A DNA stretch of 64,000 nt from Megachile rotundata (lineage: Eukaryota; Arthropoda; Insecta; Hymenoptera; Megachilidae), in NCBI RefSeq assembly GCF_050947335.1, contig NC_134984.1, positions 12,133,926 through 12,197,925 on the forward strand. Reading direction: 5' to 3'. Positions 36,261 to 48,430 of the stretch are shown in pieces. Below the pieces are notes generated by a model. That model was not told the DNA's origin. It ran no database searches and was given only the letters and a program-made list of their open reading frames with translations. The position numbers and the translations under genes are program-made. The stretch's first letter is position 1. Each line of letters starts with the position of its first letter.

Positions 36261-38136
36261 GTTAAAAATGAACGAATTTCAAAGGAAATATTTTGCAGTT
36301 GAAAATAAAAAATTTGCAATCAATTGACTGTAAAATGCAATGAATAATTGCAGAGTAATTTTGTAGTGCAGCGTACGTCGAAATGTGATTTACAGAGAAG
36401 AGTAATCGGCAATAGGAAAAAAGTCGAGCTAAAAGCGAAGCGAGACGTCTCACGGATCGGCATCCGCTCGATGTAGGTAAAGTTTCTAATGCGAAGCAGA
36501 TCGGCGTCGAAGAAGAAGTCGCGTTGTGTGCACGTACACCGATCGGGACAAAACCCACCTCCACGCTGTGCAAAAGAAGTAAACTAGTGCATCCCGGTAC
36601 ACCGTGCACGCAACCACGATGTAAGAGAGTATTTTCAGGGGTTAACGAACTCGCCGCGGACATCTCTCGCCGGCCGTGTCATACTTTGCGCTTGCCGAGC
36701 CACCATCATCAAGAAGGGGGGAAATCAACGATTTTTCTCCCGATTCCGTGAACGTGATTTTAATTCGTGCTCCGTTTGAAAGTCGAACGTCTGTCTGCCT
36801 TAATACCCACTTCCATTGTCGGATCTTTCGAGCTTTTGCTTTTCAAACTTTACCAAATTATTCACCCCTTCGTGCGCCGGACATATTAACGCTTCACGAG
36901 TTATTTTTTCTTGTCGGGCAGTTTTTTATGGAATTCAATAAAATGTGGAGTCGATTAAATCGACGCTTTTTATCAAATTTTACGAAGTTTTATTTTTTAT
37001 TTATATGCTGTTACATGTCTTTTGACATATGTGAAGTTGTTTATGTGTCTTTTTATGGACACATTTTTTTCTTTCTTTGTTTTTGGATATTTTTTAAGGA
37101 AATTATATTGAGGTGTATGTATAGGATTAAAACATCAATATTATTGAATCAACGCTATTTAATAAAACTTTGCGATGTTATTTCGCAAAGTTACTTATTT
37201 ACTAAGTTTCAAAGTAAAATTCATTTACATGTCTGGTATTTATTAATAGTATAACATTTTGTACAACATTCACCCTTCTGAAATGAAACCTCTCAGCATT
37301 TTACGAAATTAAAACGCTACGTAAATATTTAAAAAATTGCACAATAGATTCCATACAATAAACAATAATAAACTTTAACAATAACAAGAAAAGTCCACCA
37401 TAAAAATAAACTAAAGCAGAAGAATTCAAGCAAAAAATCTCAGTCTTAAGAATGAAAAATTCACGTGACCCAAAATGTTAATAAAAAAAGAATCTTCTAA
37501 ATCCATGCTACGTAAAATTTCTGCTGACGAAAAAATCTTATAAATTCCCACTCCGTAATTTAATTAATTCTTAATTGAATCTCGGCATAAAAGTTTGGAT
37601 AATTTTAAGCTGTTTCAAGTTTCACCTGAATTATTAATTCTCATTTGTGTGCCTTCTGAAAATAATATCTTTATTATAAAAATATACTAGCTATAAAAAA
37701 TATATTATCATCGAATTAAACCATCGTAATGACTTAAGAATAGACAGTCAAAGAATTTTAATTTAATTTGTTTCGAAGTTAATTAAAAAAATGATGGACG
37801 TATTAGATTCACGGTGTAAAGATGGACGTATTAGATTTACAGCGTAAAGATGGGTGTTAAAACAGCGTGTATGACACAGATCGTAGAATGCGTTTCCGGT
37901 AGAGTCGCGAAAACGTGGCGTTGGCCTTCCGGCGCGGCGTCTCAGCGAGCGGAAACGACGTAAGCGAGAAGCGCAAGGTGAAGGTAAAGGTAACGTCGAG
38001 GAAGAAGGTATATAGACGGGAGAAAAGTGGCGATTTAGCGTGATCATGGTTGCCTCGGTACGCAGCTCGGTAACCAAGAGCTAGCTAAGTAGTGCAAGCG
38101 TAAGAGTGTTCTATGCTAGAGGTCAGTAACCACTCG
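36261..38136. other. GC island then AT-rich spacer
   Basis: 36360-36760 and 37850-38136 are CpG-rich; 36780-37760 is AT-rich. The longest plus frame (36676-37254, 192 codons) starts in the GC island and runs into Phe/Tyr/Ile-rich AT sequence. It has no domain I recognise, and I judge it non-coding. Confidence 0.35.
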
Positions 38137-38180
38137 CGAACGCTCCGCTCCGCTCCGTTCTGTTCCGTTCCGTTCCGGTT
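38137..38180. repeat. Pentanucleotide microsatellite (CCGCT/CCGTT)n
   Basis: Eight or so imperfect pentamers, CGCTC then CCGTT type, read directly. Confidence 0.8.
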
Positions 38181-38499
38181 ACCCGCTCAGCACGGGTATG
38201 GACGATCGCTCTCCTCCTTCGAGCGCTATCGTCGATCTACTCTTTTTATCCACAATTTTCAGAAATCGATATTCTTATCCTTCCTTTAAAACTTTGTGCT
38301 GAAAATATTCATCGACTTACAATAAAGTCACAATAGTGACTTTGATAATTATACTTTAAAATTGTGTGAACATTGAGTTACTATGATAGTTATGTTGTAA
38401 TTTCTACAAATGACGTTGGTCTTTCGGTAATATTCTTCACTTTCAGAAGTAATGTCCATTTTTTTAAGAAAAATGAACTGACTTTCGTGAACTGTCTGA
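38181..38499. other. Spacer before the 120-135 bp array
   Basis: Mostly AT-rich; 38330-38460 shows weak similarity to the array that follows (GTGAACATTGAGTTACTA). Confidence 0.35.
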
Positions 38500-39240
38500 T
38501 TTTAAACTAACTGATTTGATAACTCAGTTTCAACTGATTGAGTTACTACAATAATTATGTTGCAATAATTTCTGCAAATGACACTATCTTTTTTATAAAA
38601 TTCTCCACACATAGCAAAGTTGATTTTCTTAAATTTACGAAAAATTTCAAACTGACTAGTTTTGGTGAACATCGAGTTACTACAATAATTTCTGCAAATG
38701 ACACTATCCTTTTTATAAAATTCTCCACTCGTAGCAAAGTTGATTTTCTTAAATTTACGAAAAATTTGAAACTGACTAGTTTTGGTGAACATCGAGTTAC
38801 CACAATAATTATATTACAATAATTTCTGCAAATGATACTACCCTTTCTATAAAATTCTCCACACATAACAAAGTTGATTTTCTTAAATTTACGAAAAATT
38901 TGAAACTGACTAGTTTCGGTGAACATCGAGTTACCACAATAATTATGTTACAATAATTTCTGCAAATGACACTATTCCTTCTGTAAAATTCTCCACACAT
39001 AGCAAAGTCAATTTTCTTAAATTTACGAAAAATTTCAAACTGACTAGTTTTGGTGAACATCGAGTTACTACAATAATTATGTTACAATTTCTGCAAATGA
39101 CACTATCCTTTCTATAAAATTCTCCACTCGTAGCAAAGTTGATTTTCTTAAATTTACGAAAAATTTGAAACTGACTGGTTTCGGTGAATATTGAGTTACT
39201 GGGATAATTACGTTATAAGTTCTGCAAATGGCACTAGCGG
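38500..39240. repeat. 120-135 bp tandem array, about 5.5 copies
   Basis: GTGAACATCGAGTTAC recurs at 38664, 38784, 38919 and 39053, and as GTGAATATTGAGTTAC at 39184 (steps 120, 135, 134, 131). The short copy lacks the ATTATGTTACAATA segment. Units share TTCTCCACAC and CTTAAATTTACGAAAAATTT. Opposing frames are repeat by-products. Confidence 0.93.
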
Positions 39241-39767
39241 AAATAAAGTGAGAAATCAATTTGACGCGACACGCTCGATCGATCCTCAGAATAGTTTCAG
39301 CGCCGCCTGTTTTCCGAGTGTACGATATTATGTAAAAGTGGCCGCATCCTATCTACCTTATCGTCGCGATTTCCTGTTCCCATCGTTCCCTTCTTTCTCC
39401 ATTTCCCATCCCCCTAAGCTCTCAAAAGGGTACACCCAGAATAGTAGTAGTTAGTATAACTCAAAATTGGGAAATGTTCGAAAAGACCTTTATGCTTGTT
39501 GCGTACGAAACTTTCAAGGTTCAACCTTCTTCATCCTTCTTCAAGGATGACTTCAAGGTTAGAAGGATTATATTTTACTCCTTTTACATTTCTAACGTTT
39601 ACATAAATAAATCCTAAGAAATATATATATACAAAAGAATATACATATACAAAAATAATAGTAATATGGACATATGTGAGTTGTTAAATTTAAAACCAAA
39701 GTGCTCACATATGTAAAAAATTCTTAAAGACGTTAGACTAACTATTGCTTCAGAGATGATTAATACT
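39241..39767. other. Spacer with CATATG hairpin at 39669-39714
   Basis: 39241-39430 is GC-richer with no gene. ACATATGTGAG (about 39669) and CTCACATATGT (about 39703) form a perfect 11-bp inverted pair, each half holding CATATG. Confidence 0.5.
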
Positions 39768-39960
39768 AGTTACATCTTGACAAATAAATAATGCTAGCAA
39801 CATCTTGACAAATAAATAATGCTAGCAACATCTTGACAAATAAATAATGCTAGCTACATCTTAACACATAAATAATAATAGTAACATCTTGAATAAATAA
39901 TACTAACATCTTAGCAAATAACCTCTTGGCAAATAACATCTTGACTTGAATAAAGTCATA
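39768..39960. repeat. 28-bp tandem repeat
   Basis: ACATCTTGAC at 39772, 39800 and 39828, and ACATCTTAAC at 39856, are exactly 28 bp apart. Units carry AAATAAATAATGCTAGC. The right half is diverged. Confidence 0.9.
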
Positions 39961-41099
39961 ATGACTACCAAGACAGATCTCTCCAAAACTAACATACGTG
40001 TCACATGTTACTATTTACCCGCAAAGAGATGTTACCGTTCCAAGGTTAATTAAATGCCGTCGAATTTGTAAAATATATTGTACAGAGAATATAAATTCAC
40101 TCGGGATGATCTCCGTTTCTCTCTTTCTCGTGCAAGCGTGTGACACGTTACTTTCAATCGACTTTCAAATTTACGATTATACCGACGGGGACACACCGAC
40201 GCACCAGTATTATTCGCCAGCTTCGAACGACTCTTACGCAACGCGTTAAAGGTCGATAAATCGACACGGTTGTCCCAGGGTCTCGTATTTCTCGGTGGAA
40301 ACGCGCCGGAGACTTTAACGCCCGGAAAGACGGCTCACCGCGAACGATGCCTCGCTCCACGCCTTCCACCATTTTTCGCGTGTACTTGAAAAGTACAACA
40401 ATATTATTAGTAACCAAAGTATATTAATGACCAGATTATTTCTTTAAGTATTTATAAATTTTTCAAATAATTTTCTTTCTCTTAAACTTTGCATCAAATA
40501 ACTGAACGACTAAATGACTAAATGTATCCTAAACGATGTAACCCTAGTACTAAACGATTGCTGAATATTTCATTCGTAATTTTTGCAGATATCGAAAGAA
40601 AGACGAGGAGCTGAATAATTATCTGGAAAGAATGGACGAAACCAACCCGCGAAGTTTTTCCATTATCGACACCAGATTCCCCGTCGTCGTTCCTCGGCCG
40701 TTGAGAACGAAGCCGAAGAAACACGAAAAGAAATCGAGTGCCGGTTGATAGCTGGAAGGTTAGTAACCACGTACAAGAAACCCGGAAGAGTGCCCTGTAA
40801 AAACGACGTCGATCAAAATTATATAATTAACCGATCATAATTCTTTTTAACTCCATACTCTTCGTTTATCATTGTTCCATCTTTTCAAAACCTCATGTGC
40901 AAAATATTGTGAAGTCTTTTGAATTTGGGAGACGTCTGACGTTTAGGGTCTTTTGAACTGAGACGTTTTGACTGAAAGCTAATTACTTGAAAAATAGTCT
41001 CAGGATATGTTAAGGAAAATTTTGTTAAGGAAAATGTGCAAAATCTTACTTTTCAGAGAACAATTTTAATTTGTCGAGAAACTTTTAGAGAAAGAGAAG
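39961..41099. other. Gene-free stretch with GC patches
   Basis: 40020-40390 and 40610-40780 are GC-richer; frames on both strands overlap and are unrecognisable. AGGTTAGTAACCAC at 40757 is a splice-donor-like sequence shared with two other sites (see findings). Confidence 0.35.
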
Positions 41100-41425
41100 G
41101 TGGATCTTGTGTTCTGTACAAGAAGAAATCTTCAAGTTTGATCAAATCTCCAATTTTTCAATTGGAAATTTCCCTGACAAAGATGTGCAAAAATTCAATT
41201 TCGAAACTGAAACCCTGTTTACCAAAGAAATGGAAAATCTTGTGTTTTGTGAACAAATTTCCAATTTTTGAAGCAAAAATTTCCCTGACAAAAATGTTGT
41301 AAAAATTCAATTTTCCAAACTAAAACTTTGCCTGCGAAAAAAATGGAAAATCTTGTGTTTTGTGAACAAGTCTTCGAGTTTGAGCAAATCTCTCAACCGA
41401 AAATCCCTTGACAAAGATATGCAAA
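41100..41425. repeat. Diverged tandem repeat, about 120 bp, three copies
   Basis: ATCTTGTGTTTTGTGAACAA-type starts near 41104, 41229 and 41347, each followed by CAAATCTC or AAATTTCC and CCCTGACAAA. Clearly related but degenerate. Confidence 0.75.
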
Positions 41426-42640
41426 ATCTGACCGAGGAAAATTTCGATTACCACCGCTAAAACCTCTCGAAAGAAAGCGAATCTCTAACCTGTCGATTTT
41501 CCGAGTTAAACATCCCAAACGAAAGAGAATCTGAAAACGTCTCGAACAAAGCAGACTTTTGAAAAGCTGCGGACAAGAATCAAAGGACGAGAAGCTCATA
41601 AAGCTAGAAAACGTATTTTCTCTTTCGGAACAGATGTCCCTTTTGGACCCCCGTCGAGTGAAAACTCGGACTAGAAGACCTTCGACTCGTATTTTCGGAG
41701 GTCAGTAACCAGAAGAGAAGGAAGACACGGCCGAGAAGGAGGGGAAAGACGGAAGAAGCGAGGCCTACGCGCGTGTACGAGTACGGGATGGAAGGCGAGT
41801 CCGTGCCCGTGAGCCGAGAAAAACAGAGGGAAAGAGAACGCGAGTGTCAGTGAAACAAAAAAAGAAAAGAAGAGAAAAAGAAACGAAGAAGCTCTACGTT
41901 GGATGAAGAAAGGAATCTAGAAAGGGAGAACGGGAAGGTATAGTACCGGGTTTTCTCGTTTTCGTTTGAGATTTGGCTAATGGGGGCCATAGAGACCCCA
42001 TCGTTAACTCGGGACATTTCACCCTTTGAACCTTTCGGAACCTTTGTTTACTACTCAATTTCTCCTGCTCAATTTTTCCTACTCAATTTTTTTTATTCTT
42101 CAAATCTTTGTATTTTTTGCAACTTTATTTTAGATCGGACTTGATCAAAGTCATTGTACGGATAAATTTTACTATTAATTCACCTTTTATTTATTGATTT
42201 TTTTACTTTATTTTCAATCGAAAAATGTACATAAATAAAGTAAATGTACAATGTCTTTGGAGACCATTTTATTTTGAAACGCGAAATGAGATTGAAAGGT
42301 ACCTGAGAGTCCATTTCTGACTTCCCAAAGAAGGTAGAAAAACAAAAGCTCTCAGGTTTCTCGACAATTGCCTGAATAGTAAAGGGGACAAAAATGGTCT
42401 TGGGTCAGGCCCTCAGGTACAGAAGTATTGTCCGATAGCAATTGAAGCTATTTACAGTTTATTGCGGTGGTTTTAAAAATGCCTCTTGTGGAATGTCCGA
42501 CAATTTTTCTTCTTTAAAATTTTGAAATAGCGGAGTAAATAAAAAGACGATACATACAGAATTTGTGGATTTGAAATTCGTAACAAGAGTAGAAATGAAC
42601 GATTCTTGTATCGGATTAGTATTTGACAGTATAAAGAACA
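41426..42640. other. GC island then AT-rich spacer
   Basis: 41580-41950 is GA- and CpG-rich with a donor-like AGGTCAGTAACCAG at 41699. 42040-42260 is AT-rich. GTACCTGAG at 42299 and CTCAGGTAC at 42412 are a 9-bp inverted pair. No gene. Confidence 0.35.
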
Positions 42641-43824
42641 ATGGGTATAAAATGTCCCGATCCGCGGAGCGATCCATCAAAGCGCGATATCGAATGTTCT
42701 CTGTGCATAGAAAGAAAACTGATTTGTCGAAACACATAGATGTCCAGCAGCATAGACACAAAGTCGTGTTGTGTGTATAGAGAACTGAAGCCGAGCGGAG
42801 GAGAGTGGGGGCGAGGTACCGTTGGTTCTGTCGATGGGGAATACTGAACCGACGCGACCGAACGAAACGTACCGACCGGCTGCACCGTCCGTCGTCTTGC
42901 ACGGGAATCCGAAGGAAGAAAGGAAGAGAACGAGGAAAGGATCGTGCAAAAGGAAGAAAGAATCATCGTCGTCATTGGTCGCGGCAAAGAACAGACGAAG
43001 AAGAGGTTGAACCTCGAGGAGGACCGATTCTTCTCCGGGGCTTGAAAGAGGAAGAAACAAACAGAGAGAAAGGAAGAGGGAGAGAAAAAGAGAGAGAGAG
43101 GTGGAGTCGAGAACACACCGCATCGAAGCGGTGGTGCCTTCCTCTTCTTCGTCTTCTTCTTCGTCTTCTTCTTCTTCTTCTTCTTCTGGTGCTGCTGTTG
43201 CCTTTCCTCGCCGCCCTTCACCGCCAGTTCTCCCAGGCGACGGCACACGGACAACGCCACGATAACGTGGGTTACGTTAGTGCGTACACGCGACCACCAC
43301 ACACTGTTCGTACACACAAGAAGAGACACCTAGACTCACCTTAGCCGGCTTTACTCGTCAGTTCGAACCACGCGGCTTCGCACGGTGTACACGACCGTAC
43401 GTCAAGGACGAGGGCAGTCCTCTTCGCCAAAGAGCGAGGAGAACTCCTTCCGCGCGTGATCGAGTCGGTTCTCTTCTCTGTATGTCCTTCTTTGCACGAC
43501 GAATCTGCGGGAAAAACGGTGCGGAACACGGTTAAAACGTACACCGGGAAAAACACGATCCAGCGCTGTTGTTTTCTTTCTGTTGGACTATTTTTTTCAC
43601 GCAGCCACCAACACCAGTGACACACGCGGGAACAGTTTCTCACGTTTGGAAGTTCATCTTTGACGGCCGAACAGATGAGACCGCGACAGGATATCTAGTC
43701 AGGGACGATAGTGATCGATGATGGACCGCGTCGCGGGATATGTCAGTGACTTTGAATCGTGAACTTTGACGGATTTTGTCGTGGGGTTAGTGTACAGGAG
43801 TCGCCGGTTTCCAGCGAAACTAAG
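42641..43824 (+). promoter_or_regulatory. Large CpG island; candidate promoter and non-coding first exon
   Basis: The longest GC-rich block of the window (about 1.2 kb), including a GA-rich zone and a CTT/CTG microsatellite (43138-43200). It ends with AAACTAAG|GTGAGTGAAG, a near-consensus 5' splice site after 43824, beyond which composition turns AT-rich at once. I infer a non-coding first exon of a plus-strand gene continuing past the window. The opposing frames (up to 237 codons, with poly-Lys from the microsatellite) are shadows in stop-poor DNA. Confidence 0.35.
43138..43200. repeat. CTT/CTG trinucleotide microsatellite
   Basis: An interrupted run of CTTCTTCGTCTTCTTC type followed by CTGCTG, read directly. 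Confidence 0.9.
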
Positions 43825-46289
43825 GTGAGTGAAGTTTTATTTCTTTATATTTCTTTTGTTCAGTGCTGACGGAATTGTTTATGTAAACCTTGTCATTTCT
43901 GGTGAGTTATATTGTCGCAAAAATACCTGGAGAACGTCGGATTAACTTCTGTTCGAGTATAATTAATTCAACCTCAGATATTTCAACGTTTGAACTTTAT
44001 TCGAGTAACTTCAATTCCTTTCTTTATTCAGCATTCTTCAATCTTTATTCCTTATTAGAACTAATGAGCTCAGTTCAAATTTCGATCTCAAGTTTCCACC
44101 ACTCGAATTGTATTAAAATTTAAAATTTAATTTAAAATAATTCAACTATGAATTTTCTAAATTCCATAAAAGAAAAGGGTGCATTTGTCATAGATTGCAC
44201 ATCGAATGAGTTACTCGATTTTCTTTGAAGCTACCTACAGTCTACCAACTACGTTCTTAATGATAAGTGCTTCATTTATTGCCAATTACAAAGCTATTAA
44301 AAAAACTGTGTATCCGCGAACGTATTTAAAACGAAAGGGATGATAATTTCTGAAGTGCCTTTTTAACCCATATGAGATTACACGAGGAAATATTAACCGA
44401 GGTAAACGTTAAGCTACATCTGTTAGTTTTGTTTCGATGTAAAGAGTTAACGAGTTATCTCACGGCGCATAATTATTCAAAACAATTACAGAAAACCACA
44501 GAACTTATTATTTTAGAAAGAAGTACACGTTCAGAATTTCTCTAGTCCGTGCTTAACTGTGTGAACATAAATTAAAATCGCATTACGATATAACCCCATT
44601 AAAATCAAGAATTAGGAGTGCATAGTTGAATCTCTTTACTGCGTTTTATTCCATTTTTCGATTAAAAGCTTGTTTGTATAATTTCAACATTTCTCTCTTA
44701 TTTCTTACGGTTGCAGGTTAATTTTTAAAGTAATATGGTTTCTTATAATTTCTTATAATTTTTGTTTAAAATTTTTAAAATGATTGGAGATTTGGGTTCA
44801 AAATTTGAACAAAATCGAAGAGTTGACGATTTCGTTAACAAAATTTCTATTATATCACTCGTACTGAAAACAAATTGACAAATAAATTGACAACGAAACC
44901 GTGAATATCCGAATAACCATCCGATAGTTTCAAAAGAACGCAGTATATTTTCTGGAGAGTTCCGTAAAACACGCGGTGACCTGACATAGTTTCGATAGTA
45001 AACGGCGCAAAATTGTTACGTGGAAAGTTCGATTGAAGAATTTCGATGACGACGAGTCTATTCGACGATTATTTTCGGAATCGAACATTTTAACGACAAA
45101 AACAAAATCGACCGCCCTGAACTTGGATAAACGCAAAGTAAATTCCGTGCGCGATTGCCAACCTCGAGAAATGCAACGATGTTGTTTCAAACACTCGACA
45201 TACCCTTTTGGTGAACGAGTTACGTCACAGGAAAGAAGACTTCGAATACAGAAAGTGTTTCTTCACGCTCGATTCTTCCAGACGCTTGTCCCTAACGGTA
45301 CCGGGACCAAACTTTAAGGTTTGAAAAACGAGAACGGTGAAAAGGGCCTCCAGAATACTCCAGAATGATCGCGAATACATTTGTCCATTGCCATATTTTT
45401 ATTCGTTTACTTATCGTTTGCTATTCTTCTGACTCGTTAAACGTCCGCATTAAAGATGGCGGCTTAACCAATCTTGGATTGTAAATTTAATCTGAGGTTT
45501 CTCTTTCTCGTTCTTCAAATTTTATATCGTTTATCTCTTGAGTAAAAGAGATTCAAGACTAATTTGTTAACTAATTTTTTAAGGGATTATTCAGGGATAA
45601 AAATAAATGAGATTGTTCAAGGATTATGTTGTTATAATGTGTAAAGCCTACTTCGTCAGTTATGGAAGTAATTATAATTTTATCTATTTCATTAATATTA
45701 TCTTATTCCACAAGTAGAACACATCTTATTATAACAACTACAATATTACTATATTTATGCTATTATAAATACTTATCTAGTATCCATAATTGAAAATATG
45801 TCCACACATTATGATACGTCCTGTACAGTTATGTAAATTATATTATTACCAATGAGTCTACATATAGAACCCCGCTTTTAATATCGCAATTAATTAAGAA
45901 TGGCAGTCTAGTCGAGCAGTTTAATTTATAGTTTAATATATAAAAATTTAATATTATAGACGTTCAGCTACATCTTAAAAGTATTACAACCGAATAGTAA
46001 TACAATTAAAAATACGTTGCTTAGCGAAATGTTGGATTGACTTCTTTCACTTAACAGGTCAGAGCGAATTGCCTCGATACAGATCCACGTGCCAAAAACG
46101 TAAATTAAGAAGCAATTCGAGATCGCGAGTTCATTATCGGCTTGTTGATAAACGATCGGTCATCTTGAGAAGGTAAACAGCAAATTGACCGAAACACCGT
46201 TAAACGCCCGTATTTCCTAATATGACATAACGGTGCATAGCGTTGATCCACCTTTCGATCCTTAAAAAAATTTTTCTGAAGTGCTTTGG
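43825..46289. other. AT-rich stretch, possible first intron; no gene seen
   Basis: Little structure. 45000-45320 is a modest GC patch with opposing frames. AAAGATGGCGGC at about 45453 is a strong PHO/YY1-type match. A pyrimidine tract followed by TTGCAG|GTTAAT at about 44717 could be an acceptor. Confidence 0.35.
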
Positions 46290-46720
46290 GAGTTTTGCAG
46301 TTTTGAGGGTGGGAGATTTTGGGAACTCTGGAAGTTTGGGATTTTAGGAACTTTGGAAGTTTGGAATTTTAGGAACTTTGGGATTTTAGGAACTTTGGAA
46401 GTTTGGGACTTCGAGTTTGTAATTTTGGAAATTTGAGACTTCGGGTTTGGACTTTGGGAGCTGGAGATTTGGAGATTTTAGAATTTTGGGATCTTGGGAT
46501 TTTAAGATTTGTTTTGGGGTCTTGTAATGTGCAGAGTGTAGAATTTTGGGGTTTTGGAATTTTAAGACCTTGTAATTTTGATTTGTCGAATTTTTCAAAT
46601 TTAGAACTTTGGGAGTTTGGAATTTTAGGAGCTTGGAATTTGTAGATTTTACAATCTTGAGATCTTGGAATCTTAAGACCATCGAATTTTGAGGTTTTGG
46701 AATTTTAAAATTTTAAATTT
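46290..46720. repeat. 25-bp GGAACTTTGGAAGTTTGGGA minisatellite, degenerate
   Basis: Units of about 25 bp (ends ATTTTA) are clear at 46310-46410, then loosen into GGAATTTT/TTTGGGA words. The strand is G/T-rich, and the minus-strand frame 46386-46682 is a by-product. Confidence 0.8.
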
Positions 46721-48029
46721 AAAAATTTTGTACTTCACAATTTCATAGTTGTGGAATTTAACAATACTTTGGTATTTTGGAGCTATCGAAATATTGGACG
46801 TTCAAAATCTAGGACCTTCAAAATCACAATTTAAAGGCTTTAGAATTCTCTAAACTTCAAAATCACAGTATTCCACAATTTTCAGAATATGAGACCTCCT
46901 CAAGAATTTTAGTACCTCAAAACTTATTATTTCTATCCAAAACCTTAAATTAAAACCTCAAACTCTAACAGAAACTCTCCACCATGTCACGACTAAAAAT
47001 TAGTAAATGTCAAACCTTCCACCACAAAACACTACCATTCAATTCATTATAAATTCACTGTGCGAATACATAAAAAAAAACCTTCCATAACAGTCACAAC
47101 CGTTACTCGTCAAAGAGACTTTACATCCACGCTATATCATTCGTAGACTCTACGAATGCCCTGGGTACATAAAAATTTCTGTATTTCACCCTCTATCTCT
47201 CCATTACTGGACAAATTTCAAAATGGCGATAATAGCGAAGAATCGAACAGATTGGTGTTGACTCGAATTCCATTTTACCAGTCATCCGTCACGATGAAGC
47301 GCAAACGACGCGTAGAGAATCGATTGGTGCGGCGCGTTACAGGATAAATGGTTTTCGATTTTGAGAATGGCACGCCGTGGGAGAGGATAATGACGCTTGC
47401 AGGTGCCTACTAATGTGACATAACGGTATCCGCAGACCGCGGTTCTCGTAGCCGCGGTCATTGCAAACTCGCCTGTGTATGTAATCATTTTCGAGGTGGG
47501 GGACGGGGGCGTTCGATTTATTGGAACGGTCGTTGCACTTTTCAAACGGGCCACTTCGTCGATGGGGTCGACTCGCTGTTGGTCGAAAGACGCGCGATCG
47601 AAGAAGATGAAAATCGAGGTGACTGAACCGTTTTCCTTTCCCCCGGAACCAAATGACCCGAGTCCTCTGTTCAACGACTTTTACGCTGCCTCGGCGCCCT
47701 TAATTCACCTGTCTGCGATTATTTTTCATTTCGTTCCATTTCTTTTACGTCTTGCAATTTTATTTCACAAAATTCTTTACTATATAATTTTTTTAAATAT
47801 TCACACTGTTATAATTAATAACCTTCTGGGGGTGAGGTGATCATTAGGCTTAATACAAAAAATTATATTATTAATACGTACATGAAATTAGTATTTTTTA
47901 ATTAATTCAATATTCATAATAGAAAAATAATATTGAAAAAATTCATTACAATTTTTAGCTAAGTTTTCAGAATTGTCTGCTAGAATTTGTGCAGAGAGGT
48001 TTTATTAATCAACAATATTGTAATAGACA
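46721..48029. other. Gene-free stretch with GC patch 47130-47720
   Basis: 46721-46980 is a diverged tail of the previous repeat. 47130-47720 is CpG-rich, with opposing 121- and 130-codon frames lacking domains. 47720-48029 is AT-rich. Confidence 0.35.
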
Positions 48030-48430
48030 TGTATCAATATACTCAGAATACATCAATAATCAAAATACATCAATGCTCAGAATACATCAATACTCAGAAT
48101 ACATCAATACTCAGAATACATCAATATTCAGAATACATCAATACTTAAAATACATCAATACTCAGAATACATCAATACTCTGAATACATCAATACTCAAA
48201 ATACATCAATACTCAGAATACATCAATACTCAGAATACATCAATACTCAGAATACATCAATACTCAAAATACATCAATACTCTGAATACATCAATACTCA
48301 AAATACATCAATACTCAGAATACATCAATACTCAAAATACATCAATACTCAGAATACATCAATACTCAGAATACATCAATACTCAGAATACATCAATACT
48401 CAGAATACATCAATGCTCAGAATACTTCTC
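48030..48430. repeat. 17-bp minisatellite, about 23 copies
   Basis: Unit ATCAATACTCAGAATAC, 17 bp, with point variants CTCAAAATAC, CTCTGAATAC and GCTCAG. Very homogeneous, so recently expanded or often exchanged. Confidence 0.97.

Noticed and set aside
36676..37254. 192-codon plus-strand open frame
   Set aside because: It crosses from a CpG island into AT-rich DNA; the second half is Phe/Tyr/Ile-rich from composition; no recognisable domain.
42616..43329. 237-codon minus-strand open frame with a poly-Lys run
   Set aside because: It arises from stop-poor GC-rich DNA and a CTT microsatellite; a 189-codon frame overlaps it in another register and a 179-codon frame on the other strand.
43341..43400. 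GTTCGAACC sequence as a tRNA T-arm
   Set aside because: No acceptor, D or anticodon stems can be placed around it.
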